In this document: positions 24,661 to 31,781 of the stretch, piece after piece
Layout of the letters: each line of letters opens with the position of its first letter
How positions within the stretch are numbered: the first letter of the stretch is position 1
Source: Methylobacterium ajmalii
GTDB taxonomy: Bacteria; Pseudomonadota; Alphaproteobacteria; Rhizobiales; Beijerinckiaceae
Length of the DNA stretch: 64,000 bases
NCBI RefSeq assembly: GCF_016613415.1
Contig: NZ_JACWCT010000161.1
Span: 1 to 64,000 of the forward strand
Reading direction: 5' to 3'
The notes under the pieces: model-generated
What the model saw: only the letters and a program-made list of their open reading frames with translations
Databases searched by the model: none
What the model was told of the DNA's origin: nothing
Translations under genes and position numbers: made by a program

Positions 24661-27341
24661 TAGTCGCTGGAAAGCACGTCGGCGAGGTTCAGGCTGCCCA
24701 TGTCGGGGAGCTGGGGGAGCTGTTCGGAGGCAAGCTCGCCAGCCCGCTCGAAGTCCAAGTCGTGCCGCTCCGCCAGGAGCTGGCCTATGACCACCGTGGA
24801 GCACGCCTGCCGGAACGCGGCGAGCATGTTCTCCGAGTGGACCAGGACAAAGGCCTCCCGGAGGATGTGGTAGAGCGCCCACATGTCGGCCGCGTGGGTA
24901 CCGTAGGCGTCATGCACGCAGGTGAACCCGTCGAGGCCGCGCTCCTTGGCCGCCAGGAGGCAGAGCGTCAGGGCCGCGGCGTCGAGCGAGTGGACAAAGT
25001 TGGGCGCGATGCCCCGGAGCTGCGAAGCTGCGTCGAGGTCGGCCGTCTGTTCCCCCACGCGGAGCTGGACGGTGTCACCCCCGAGCATGACCTTGACCTG
25101 TTTCTCCAGCACTTTCCCGTAGAAGTGCCGCACCACGAAACCGGACGGCGTCGTCCAGAAGATGGGCTGGTTGCCCTTCGTGGTCGCCTTCGCGGTCTCC
25201 TGGAGCCACTCCATGACCGTGGCGCCGCCGGAGACCACCCGACGCACCACGTCCCACATCTTGAGCGACAACCAGGTGATGCGTGTGGTCCGCTCGGTGA
25301 GCATCGCCAGGGTGGCCGGGTTCTCCCAGTCCAGCTCCTCGGGCAGCGGATCGGCCTCGTCCAACCACTCGCGGGTGTACTTGAAGAAGGCGTCCTTGGA
25401 GCCGCCATAGGGGAGCACCATGACCTGGCGCTTGGTGAGCCCCCGGGGCAGGTTCCGGCCGCAGAGGTCGAGCCAGTAGGTGGCGTGCTCCGCGTTGACC
25501 CCGCCCCTCTCCACGGCCTCCAGCTCGTCTTGGAGCAGCCCCGCCACGTACTTGTAGATGTCCCGCGGCTTGTCCCCGGGGATGAGGTTGACGTAGGCAC
25601 CCGCCACCTCGTCCCGGGTCATGGCCGAGAGGTGCTGGATGCCGTTGCACGTCCCGTCCACCGAGATGGGGAGGTGCGAGATGTAGCCCTCGCCGTGGTC
25701 GAGGAAGGCGACCCAGTCATAGATGGCCGCTAGGGAGCACCAGGGCTTGTCCACCTTGTCGGGGCCGCTGGTGGCCGTCCATTCCAGGTTGTTGAGGGGG
25801 TCCGCCGCGATGCGCCGCCACAGGGCCTCCCGCTCCCGCACCCACTCGATGCGGTCCTCGTAGCTGGCCTTGTCGAAGCCCCAGCAGGCCGAGAGGTGGA
25901 CGGCGATCCAACCGCCCGTCTCGTCCGAGGAGACCGCCTTTCCGTTGGCCAGCTCCAGCAGGGCCCGGGAGGCATCGTCCCCTTGGGGCTGGAGGCCAAC
26001 CGGGATCGGGTACTTGCGGCCCCGGAAGTCCATCATGTGCGGGAAGAAGATCTCCTCGAAGTCCTGGTACTCGAAGGCAACCCCGAGGAGCCTATCCGTG
26101 CGTAGACAAGCTCCGAGCCGGCGGAGGTTCTTCTTCACCGCCTGGGCCCGCTGCTGCTTCCACTTCTTGAGCGCCTCCTTGTTCGTCGCGATGTCGGCCG
26201 GTTGGGCCGGCTCCGGGATGGGCTCGATGAGCGGGAGGCCGCCGATGGCCATGTTGTGGGTGTAGGCGAGGTGCATCACCGCGAGCACCGCCTTGTTGAT
26301 GCGCCAGGGCCGGTCCTGAAGCCAGTTGATGGCCTCGTACTCCTGGGGCATGTCGATGGCCTCGTACTCGTCGGCCGCCCACTCCTTCTGCGCCTCCTGG
26401 TGGGCCTTGAAGCGGATCAGCCGGGGGCCGCGGACGTAGGGGGTCCAGTAGCCGCCGTCCCGGGTATTGGTCCAAGGCTTGGGCGGGATGATCGTGGGCT
26501 TGTAGGCGGGTGAGCGAAGCTCCCAGTGGTCAAGCTCCTTGGCGAGGTGCTCCAACAGCCCGGGCTTGGGCACGAAGACCTCCTTCGGGCCGCGCTTCGA
26601 GCCCGCCTTAAAGACGTGGTTCGGGTCCGGCATACGCTCGAACCAGCCGGTAGCGCGGATGATGCAATCCAGCAGGGCGACGCCCACGCGGAGGTGCATC
26701 TCCTGGCCCCATTTATCCCAGCTAACCTGTAGCTCACCTGTAGACAACAGGTGGTTGAACCGATTGATGTTCACTCTCTTGCGGTGAACTTCGGTGGCAC
26801 CGTCTTTGTCTAGCCGGCGCTGTATCCTATGGAACAAGTCGGGGTCAGCTTTTTCCCACGCCCGCACCTGCTGTTCATGCTCGCATGCCCGCCCTATCTC
26901 CATGGCAAGGCCCGTGATACCGTGGCGCTCTGTCGCTATGCCGTCGAGGACGACCTTCAGGGCCACCATGCCCATCACGAAGGGGTCCGCGAGGGTTGGC
27001 TCAGAGGTTTGCGCCCCGGTCTTCGGGTCCACAGCTTTGGTCGCGTAACGCAGCTTGGCGAGGGAGATGGGCTTCGGCCCCCGCACCTTGTCGAAGCTGT
27101 CCACCCACTCCCGGAGGTCCTTAGCGACATCGGGGAGCCAGTCCGTGAGGAGGCCCCGGACGGGGGCGAGGGCGGTCATGGTCTTCTGCCGCGTGGCGTT
27201 GACCACCCTGTCCCGCACCCGATCGGCGCCATCGTGGAGCATCCCGCGCTCCATCTCGACTTGTCGGGACCACAGCGGATGCTCCTCGCCCCTCAAGGGC
27301 TCGGGAGCCTTAGTCGGATAGGACGGAGGATCGGTCAGCAT
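24648..27341 (-). CDS. T7-type single-subunit RNA polymerase
   Basis: The 897-residue product, close to T7 gp1 (883), shows the palm Asp in LPISVDGTCNGIQHLSAM (near 562). The fingers Lys/Tyr are in KRQVMVLPYGGSK (near 640), and the second palm Asp is in TCVHDAYGTHA (near 809). The C-terminus SSDYFFA matches the FAFA-type end that T7 needs for activity. The specificity-loop region (KVLEKQVKVMLGG ...) differs from T7, so it should read its own promoter. ATG 27341 (MLTDPPSYP) is preferred over the longer frame to 27443, whose start is low complexity. Confidence 0.96.
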   Translation of the reverse strand: MLTDPPSYPTKAPEPLRGEEHPLWSRQVEMERGMLHDGADRVRDRVVNATRQKTMTALAPVRGLLTDWLPDVAKDLREWVDSFDKVRGPKPISLAKLRYATKAVDPKTGAQTSEPTLADPFVMGMVALKVVLDGIATERHGITGLAMEIGRACEHEQQVRAWEKADPDLFHRIQRRLDKDGATEVHRKRVNINRFNHLLSTGELQVSWDKWGQEMHLRVGVALLDCIIRATGWFERMPDPNHVFKAGSKRGPKEVFVPKPGLLEHLAKELDHWELRSPAYKPTIIPPKPWTNTRDGGYWTPYVRGPRLIRFKAHQEAQKEWAADEYEAIDMPQEYEAINWLQDRPWRINKAVLAVMHLAYTHNMAIGGLPLIEPIPEPAQPADIATNKEALKKWKQQRAQAVKKNLRRLGACLRTDRLLGVAFEYQDFEEIFFPHMMDFRGRKYPIPVGLQPQGDDASRALLELANGKAVSSDETGGWIAVHLSACWGFDKASYEDRIEWVREREALWRRIAADPLNNLEWTATSGPDKVDKPWCSLAAIYDWVAFLDHGEGYISHLPISVDGTCNGIQHLSAMTRDEVAGAYVNLIPGDKPRDIYKYVAGLLQDELEAVERGGVNAEHATYWLDLCGRNLPRGLTKRQVMVLPYGGSKDAFFKYTREWLDEADPLPEELDWENPATLAMLTERTTRITWLSLKMWDVVRRVVSGGATVMEWLQETAKATTKGNQPIFWTTPSGFVVRHFYGKVLEKQVKVMLGGDTVQLRVGEQTADLDAASQLRGIAPNFVHSLDAAALTLCLLAAKERGLDGFTCVHDAYGTHAADMWALYHILREAFVLVHSENMLAAFRQACSTVVIGQLLAERHDLDFERAGELASEQLPQLPDMGSLNLADVLSSDYFFA

Positions 27342-27505
27342 GTTTTCTGAAGCTCCCTCGGGACGCGACGACGCGGAACTGGAGCCCCGGCGTTCGGGCC
27401 CCGACGAAGTGCGACCCGGGGACCGCCCGGGCCGCGCCTTCAAGCGTGTTCAGGATCAGGTGCGGGAGGCGGCCCAGGAGACGACCGCCGACCGCATGGA
27501 GGACC

Positions 27506-27712
27506 TCAAGGCCGGCCGGATGCCCGCCGCAGGGCCCCACGAAGCCAAGCTCCGCAGCCGCTCAACGACCCCCGCAGTGAGGCCCCCTCGACGGCCCGAG
27601 TGACCTGGACGCAGGCCCCCGAGCGAGGATGGCGCAGCACCCGGACGTGGACGAGGTTGCCCTCGGCGTCCTCGCGGGCGTAGCTGCGGGCGATCGGGAG
27701 GCCGGCGTTCAC
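27506..27712 (-). CDS. Small hypothetical early protein
   Basis: The 68-residue product starts at GTG 27712, overlapping the upstream stop (GTGA). The N-terminal half (IARSYAREDAEGNLVHVRVL) looks protein-like; the C-terminal half is low complexity. Not recognised. Confidence 0.4.
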   Translation of the reverse strand: MNAGLPIARSYAREDAEGNLVHVRVLRHPRSGACVQVTRAVEGASLRGSLSGCGAWLRGALRRASGRP

Positions 27713-27936
27713 TCCCCCTTCTCCTTCTTCCTCCGGCCAAGCCGGGCGGCCTTCTCACGCGCCTGGATGGCCTCCCACATCGCGTCGCATTTTGGCTTGC
27801 CGTGGCGCTCAACCAGAGCCCGCAGCGCTTGCCTCCCGGAGATGCGCACGACTTGATCGCGGCTCGCGGATTGCCGGGATGCGTTGTCGAACTCCGCGAG
27901 TTCGGCCTCGGTGAAGGTCTGGTCGGTCACAGCCAT
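27709..27936 (-). CDS. Small hypothetical early protein
   Basis: The 75-residue product begins MAVTDQTFTEAELAEFDNA and ends in a Lys/Arg/Glu-rich helix. ATG 27936 overlaps the recombinase stop by 10 bases. It could be a recombination accessory factor by position. Not recognised. Confidence 0.5.
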   Translation of the reverse strand: MAVTDQTFTEAELAEFDNASRQSASRDQVVRISGRQALRALVERHGKPKCDAMWEAIQAREKAARLGRRKKEKGE

Positions 27937-28835
27937 TTCCGCATCTCCTCGGTGCCGTACCCGCCGGTCAGGCGCAGGTAGCCCATGGTGGTCTCGATGT
28001 CCTCGTGGCGGAGGTACTGGCGGACCATGTCCAGGGGCATCCCCTTGGTGACGTGGAGGTGGCGGGCGGCGGAGCGCCGGAGGGCCTTGAGGGTGGCCGT
28101 GGGGTTGTCCTGCACCTTCAGGAACTCGCGACATTCCTGCCACAACCCGTTCAAGGCGTCGTAACCCGCGAAGATGAACGGTGCGTCGGGGGCAGCCCCG
28201 GGCGGGAAGCGTTGCGCAACCAGCTCCGCGGCCTCGTCGCTCAAGGGGAGCGTGGCCTGGGCGCCGGCCGTCTTGAGCCCGGGAACCGTGACGGACCACT
28301 TGCCGCCGTCCTCGGAGAAGTCGGACCGGCGGAGCCGCAGCGTCTCCTCAACGCGCAGGCCTGTGCGGGTCGTCCACTGGATGAACCGCCAGATGTCGCC
28401 GTACCGCGAGTGCAGCACGCCCCCCTCGGTCTTCTTGGCGAGGAGGAACCGCCGGAGGCGCTCCTCGTCTTCCGGCTTCAACCACCACTTGAGCATCTTG
28501 GGCTCCCTTGCTCGGCAACCCTCGACGCATACACCCATCGCCGACAGGCAGTTGAGCCGCTTGTTGATCGTGGCCGGGGAGAGGCCGTGGACGTACCACT
28601 CCGAGGTGGCCCGGCGGATGTCGAGGTCCGACACTTGGGCGACCATCACCACGCGATACTCGGCGCCGTCCCGCGGGAAGCGAAGGCGCATGGCCGCCTC
28701 GTAGGCCACCGCGCGGATGGCTTTTTCCGCCTGGCTCATGTTGGTGGCGTAGCACCGCCGGCCCTGCCACTTGCGACCCGCTGTCTCCCGCAAGGCCTCC
28801 TCTAAGGTCCTCGTGTCCTTCGTCTGCTCTGGCAT
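27927..28835 (-). CDS. Second tyrosine recombinase, upstream of RNA polymerase
   Basis: The 302-residue protein has an N-terminal SAM-like core-binding region. Its catalytic domain carries TGLRVEE (Arg, near 161), GLKTAGAQ (Lys), LKALRRSAARH (the usual first His of HxxR is Lys; Arg kept, near 250), LRHED (near 276) and the Tyr in TTMGYLRL (near 284). In cyanophage and pelagiphage T7-like phages an integrase sits at exactly this place. It is clearly different from the integrase at 17615. Confidence 0.85.
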   Translation of the reverse strand: MPEQTKDTRTLEEALRETAGRKWQGRRCYATNMSQAEKAIRAVAYEAAMRLRFPRDGAEYRVVMVAQVSDLDIRRATSEWYVHGLSPATINKRLNCLSAMGVCVEGCRAREPKMLKWWLKPEDEERLRRFLLAKKTEGGVLHSRYGDIWRFIQWTTRTGLRVEETLRLRRSDFSEDGGKWSVTVPGLKTAGAQATLPLSDEAAELVAQRFPPGAAPDAPFIFAGYDALNGLWQECREFLKVQDNPTATLKALRRSAARHLHVTKGMPLDMVRQYLRHEDIETTMGYLRLTGGYGTEEMRKWL

Positions 28836-28882
28836 AGGATGAGAACTCCGTGAGAACTTCGTGCTCTCACCCTATGGCAAAG

Positions 28883-28912
28883 CAAAAGGGGCCCCCCGCA
28901 AGGGAGACCCCA
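28883..28912 (-). terminator. Intrinsic terminator ahead of the recombinase-RNA polymerase block
   Basis: On the minus strand GGGGTCTCCC and GGGGGGCCCC form a 10-bp stem with wobble pairs around a TTGC loop, followed by TTTTG. It lies between the acidic early gene and the recombinase, so transcription from early promoters would have to pass it to reach the polymerase gene. Confidence 0.65.
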
Positions 28913-28961
28913 TCTTGTTCCGATGGCTCAGGCGTTGCCTTGCGCCGATGTCAGGCTGTGG

Positions 28962-29465
28962 TCAGTTGTGGGTGCCGTCCTTGAGGATCGGCTCGAAGCC
29001 CTGCTCCTGGGCGTGCTCCAGGGCCGCCACCTCGTCGCCGGTGCGGGTGCGGTCGAGGGAGAGTTCCACCTCGGTGCGGCCCTCGCCGGTGATGGTGCCC
29101 TCGTCGCGGTCGGCGCCGATGACCTCTGAGATGACCTCCATGCGGAACTCGTCGTCCGCGGCGATCTCGACGGCCTCGCCCTCCTCCGTCACGCCGATCC
29201 ACCCGAGGTCCGCGTAGTTGAAGACCTCCGGCATCTTGTGCTCGTCCGCGTACTGGGAGCCGAGCCGCGAGGCGTACCAGCCGTGCCGCTCCGCCAGGAG
29301 GGCGCAGGACAGACCATCGGCCCACTCCGGCCGGTCCTCGATCGGCTGCTGGACCACGCCCGACAGCGCGTTGATGAAGAGAACGCCCTCTTCGTCGGTC
29401 TTGTGGACCGGGATGGTGCGCGAGGCGAACGGGGCGGCAGTCACGTTGGTAGCGGTGTTGGTCAT
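28962..29465 (-). CDS. Acidic early protein, unknown
   Basis: The 167-residue protein is very acidic: about 37 Asp/Glu against about 12 Lys/Arg. The acidic residues are spread along its length, with a C-terminal stretch like RTEVELSLDRTRTGDEVAAL. Early position and charge recall DNA-mimic anti-restriction proteins such as T7 Ocr, but there is no visible sequence match. Confidence 0.6.
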   Translation of the reverse strand: MTNTATNVTAAPFASRTIPVHKTDEEGVLFINALSGVVQQPIEDRPEWADGLSCALLAERHGWYASRLGSQYADEHKMPEVFNYADLGWIGVTEEGEAVEIAADDEFRMEVISEVIGADRDEGTITGEGRTEVELSLDRTRTGDEVAALEHAQEQGFEPILKDGTHN

Positions 29466-29579
29466 GTGGGCGTGCCTTCAGTTGAGGTTGAGCTTGGACC
29501 GGCAGGAGAACCCATGCGGTGACTTTGGCAATCCTAAGAATGCGCGATGTTCCGCAATCGTTCCTTAGGCGTTCTCCAT

Positions 29580-29636
29580 GGCGCTCCGTGCGAGGCCGCC
29601 TGCTACTTTAGCAGCACGGCCCCGAGGCGGAACGTC
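29580..29636 (-). ncRNA. Structured intergenic hairpin B (RNase III-site-like)
   Basis: A long nested hairpin (outer GGCGCTCCG against CGGAACGTC, inner GGCCG/CGGCC and CTGCTA/TAGCAG) lies in the gap between two early genes. The outer stem and the internal-loop bases TGCGAG and CCCGAGG are shared with the hairpin at 29984-30041, while the inner stems differ. T7 early mRNA is cut by RNase III at such intergenic hairpins. Confidence 0.55.
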
Positions 29637-29718
29637 AAGCCTCCGCAATGGCGAGGAGGGTGACCGAGAGGGCGAGCACGAGGAGCCCGCAGAAGAGGAA
29701 GGCGTAGAGAGGGAGCAT
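29635..29718 (-). CDS. 27-residue membrane peptide
   Basis: ATG 29718 overlaps the upstream stop (TCATG arrangement). The product is almost one hydrophobic helix (LPLYAFLFCGLLVLALSVTL). Its place in the coupled early cluster supports it, but so short a frame needs expression evidence. Confidence 0.4.
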   Translation of the reverse strand: MLPLYAFLFCGLLVLALSVTLLAIAEA

Positions 29719-29719
29719 G

Positions 29720-29953
29720 TCAGCGGGCCGCCTCGAAGCCCACCGCCTTACCCGGGCACTGGCGAAGACCGTAGAGCTTGTAGCCGATCTGGGCGCACAC
29801 TTGCTCTTGCTCGCCGTGGGCGTTCGCAATGATGCGTTGGGCAAATTGGGTGCCCGGGTTGAAGTTGACCATGATGTACGTGTCGTGGAGATGCACACGG
29901 CACTTCGCACGAGCCCGTCCGCCGCAGGTGAGGGACATGATGTGGGTGGCCAT
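29720..29953 (-). CDS. Small early protein, unknown
   Basis: The 77-residue product (MATHIMSLTCGGRARAKCRV) has four spaced Cys and two His, so a small zinc-binding fold is possible. Preceded by AGGAGAGAAGC. Not recognised. Confidence 0.55.
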   Translation of the reverse strand: MATHIMSLTCGGRARAKCRVHLHDTYIMVNFNPGTQFAQRIIANAHGEQEQVCAQIGYKLYGLRQCPGKAVGFEAAR

Positions 29954-29983
29954 TGCTTCTCTCCTCAGTCGTCGCCAGGTCCG

Positions 29984-30041
29984 CTGGCGCTCCGTGCGAG
30001 AGCCTGAGGGATGGCCTCAAGCTCCCGAGGCGGAGCGCCAG
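29984..30041 (-). ncRNA. Structured intergenic hairpin A (RNase III-site-like)
   Basis: A perfect 11-bp outer stem (CTGGCGCTCCG/CGGAGCGCCAG) encloses an inner GAGG/CCTC stem. It shares the flanking loop bases TGCGAG and CCCGAGG with the hairpin at 29580. It fills the gap between two early genes. Confidence 0.6.
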
Positions 30042-30042
30042 G

Positions 30043-30309
30043 TCACCAGGTACGGGCGCACCGCAGGGATGACGGCGCGACGCCGTAGAGGCGGCCTGCG
30101 GTTTCCTTGAGGTCCCGCAGTCTGTCCCCTAGGTCGCGGGCAAACAGCGGCCCGATGTCGATGATGGTCTGGCCCTGCACCAGGCAGGGAAACCAGCCGT
30201 CCCTGCTGTTGCCTGTGTAGCCGATGCTGTGCGTCCCCTCGGCTACAAGGTCCTTGATCGGGCGGTAGACGCCGTTGCTGTAGGTGCGCTCTTGCCAGGT
30301 GCGAGCCAT
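30043..30309 (-). CDS. Early hypothetical protein
   Basis: The 88-residue product from ATG 30309 has a strong GGAGGG site. It has beta-strand character with Trp/Tyr/Gly (GYTGNSRDGWFPCLVQ) and a charged C-terminus. Not recognised. Confidence 0.55.
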   Translation of the reverse strand: MARTWQERTYSNGVYRPIKDLVAEGTHSIGYTGNSRDGWFPCLVQGQTIIDIGPLFARDLGDRLRDLKETAGRLYGVAPSSLRCARTW

Positions 30310-30323
30310 CGTTCCGCCCTCCC

Positions 30324-30542
30324 TCAAAGACCACGCGACGCAATCGACCGACGGACAGCCGCCGAGCACCCCAGCAGGTCCGCCGCGGCCTCCACCGTGA
30401 TGTGGGCCGGCCCGTCGAAGTCCCCCGAGAGGGCATCAAGCTCACCCGTCAGGCTCGGGACCGTGGTCGGGGCCTCGCGTTCCCAGATGGGCCGGCGAGG
30501 GCTACGGGCGGTGGTCGAGCGGGAGTGCAGGGCGTCGGGCAT
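30324..30542 (-). CDS. First leftward early gene, unknown
   Basis: The 72-residue product from ATG 30542 has a basic Ser/Arg-rich N-terminus and a C-terminal helix (ITVEAAADLLGCSAAVRRSI) that could be helix-turn-helix-like. It is the first gene leftward of the divergent control region, so the first made after infection. Confidence 0.45.
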   Translation of the reverse strand: MPDALHSRSTTARSPRRPIWEREAPTTVPSLTGELDALSGDFDGPAHITVEAAADLLGCSAAVRRSIASRGL

Positions 30543-30628
30543 GACGGGTCGTCCTCTGGGAAGAGCTTTTGAGCCGAAGGTTTGGGGAGGGAGCCGGCTG
30601 GCCGCTTGGCGCTCGCCGTCTGTGGCCC

Positions 30629-30684
30629 TAAGTTGTATGGGCGAACCGCACTCGTCAACACTCATCCGCACTCATTGGGTGCGG
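30629..30684. promoter_or_regulatory. Candidate early leftward promoter overlapped by operator repeats
   Basis: On the minus strand TTGACG (complement of 30653-30658) and TACAAC (complement of 30632-30637) could be the -35 and -10 of a host promoter; spacing is 15, rather short. Repeats CCGCACTCGT (30646) and CCGCACTCAT (30666) plus the inverted GTGCGG (30679) overlap and flank the -35. They lie just upstream of the rightward ribbon-helix-helix gene, as expected for repressor sites. Confidence 0.5.
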
Positions 30685-30700
30685 CAGGACAACGCACCCC

Positions 30701-30868
30701 ATGACGCCCTTGCCCAAGCAGATCCGGTCGGAGAGCTTCACGGTGCGCATCACGCCCGACCTGAAGCGCACCATCACGGAGCTTGCGCAGGCCGAGGGGC
30801 GCACGGTGGCTGCCTACATCGAGCGGCTGCTGGAGGCGCACGCTAAGGCCATGGGCAAGGCCACATGA
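30701..30868 (+). CDS. Ribbon-helix-helix DNA-binding protein (candidate lysogeny repressor)
   Basis: The 55-residue product shows the Arc/CopG pattern: a strand SFTVRITPD, helix LKRTITELAQAEG and helix TVAAYIERLLEAHA. It is one of only two genes on the plus strand in the whole T7-like prophage and is divergent from the early genes, the position of a phage repressor. A weak AGGA site precedes ATG 30701. Repressor role is inferred from fold, orientation and the nearby repeats. Confidence 0.75.
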   Translation: MTPLPKQIRSESFTVRITPDLKRTITELAQAEGRTVAAYIERLLEAHAKAMGKAT

Positions 30869-31125
30869 GAGACATCCTCGCCGTAGGCGGCGCTGTGGTC
30901 GCCCTGGCGGCTGGCCTGGCGTGGGCCAGCTCGGCCGGCCCCTACGGGCTCGCATCCCCCTCCCGGGACGTGGCTTGGCGCATCGACCGCAAGACAGGCG
31001 CCGTGTCCGTGTGCCGGGCCGTGAGCCTCCTGAGGGCGCCCGTGTGCTCACCCTTCGGGGCGGACCCCGCGCCAGCACCTAGCACCCCTCAGGCCGGCCC
31101 CGCGGAGACATCGGGGCTGCCCTAG
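30865..31125 (+). CDS. Small membrane/exported protein coupled to the repressor-like gene
   Basis: The 86-residue product begins at ATG 30865, overlapping the stop of the ribbon-helix-helix gene (ATGA). The N-terminus is one hydrophobic helix (ILAVGGAVVALAAGLAWA). It is followed by WRIDRKTGAVSVC and a Pro/Ala-rich tail. Being co-transcribed with a likely repressor, it could be expressed in the lysogen, for example for superinfection exclusion. Not recognised by family. Confidence 0.55.
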   Translation: MRDILAVGGAVVALAAGLAWASSAGPYGLASPSRDVAWRIDRKTGAVSVCRAVSLLRAPVCSPFGADPAPAPSTPQAGPAETSGLP

Positions 31126-31154
31126 GCGGGCATCAAGACCCCTCTGCGCCTGTG

Positions 31155-31181
31155 GTGCTCAAAGTGACCGACTAGAGGTCC
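31155..31181 (+). promoter_or_regulatory. T7-promoter-like inverted repeat, rightward copy
   Basis: The core GACCGACTAGAGG aligns with the T7 promoter core GACTCACTATAGG. The same sequence with one or two changes is present in reverse orientation at 31603-31628. Either a phage-polymerase promoter or a regulator site. Confidence 0.5.
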
Positions 31182-31602
31182 ACAGATGGTATCACACGAG
31201 GAGAGGTGACAGCCTGAGGGCCCGAGGCGGCTCGATGCCCCCTCGATGGTAGCCCCAGGCCGGCCCAATGTCCTTAGCCGAGGACATCTGATCCCAATGA
31301 TTTCAATGGGTTAGCGGCCCATGGCAGCCCGAGGCCCCCACCCGGTGCCCTTTTGGCGGCCAGGAGGGCCGTCGGGCACCCCATAGGGGGGAAACCTCGC
31401 CGCCGCTGCGCGTGGGTGTCCCCTCGGGTGGGTGACCATCTGCCTTGCTACGGGGGCTGTCCCCTATCCCGCCTCCCCCGCCAGAGTACCAGGAGGAGCG
31501 GCACCATGCTGGCGAGGAAGGTGAGGGTGGCTTCGAGGAGGCCTAGGGTCTTCTCGGTCATATTGCGCACAGCTCCTCGATACCTGGTGGTGGGCGAGGA
31601 GG

Positions 31603-31628
31603 GGCCTCTAGTCGGTCACTTTAAGCAC
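31603..31628 (-). promoter_or_regulatory. T7-promoter-like inverted repeat, leftward copy
   Basis: Minus-strand copy of the repeat at 31155 (GTGCTTAAAG, then GTGACCGACTAGAGG). As a promoter it would read leftward toward the control and early regions. Confidence 0.5.
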
Positions 31629-31781
31629 AGTACCCCGGTGCTCTCTGCGACCCCTTGGAGGAGGGAGATGGATGGGTCTCTCCCTCTATCTATCTCCTAT
31701 AGGTAACCTGGAGGTGCCCCCTTCATATACGAAGCTAATTAGGGGGTCTAAGTCATTGATTTCATTGAGGTGGCTTTTTGC

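Larger units (their letters stand above)
31126..31781. other. Gene-free control region / joined genome ends
   Basis: There are 656 bases without a supportable gene between the repressor-like operon and the T7-like terminase. In a linear T7-like genome the ends lie between the terminase gene and the early genes, so the circular joint should be here. It contains a 26-bp inverted repeat pair (31155 and 31603), an imperfect AT-rich dyad at 31287-31310 and a promoter-like CCTATAGGAGATAG (minus strand, near 31685-31698). Confidence 0.5.

Noticed and set aside
27340-27603. Plus-strand 87-codon frame between RNA polymerase and the small early genes
   Set aside because: Opposite to the whole operon, polar low complexity, no ribosome site; competing minus-strand frame is coupled to its neighbour.
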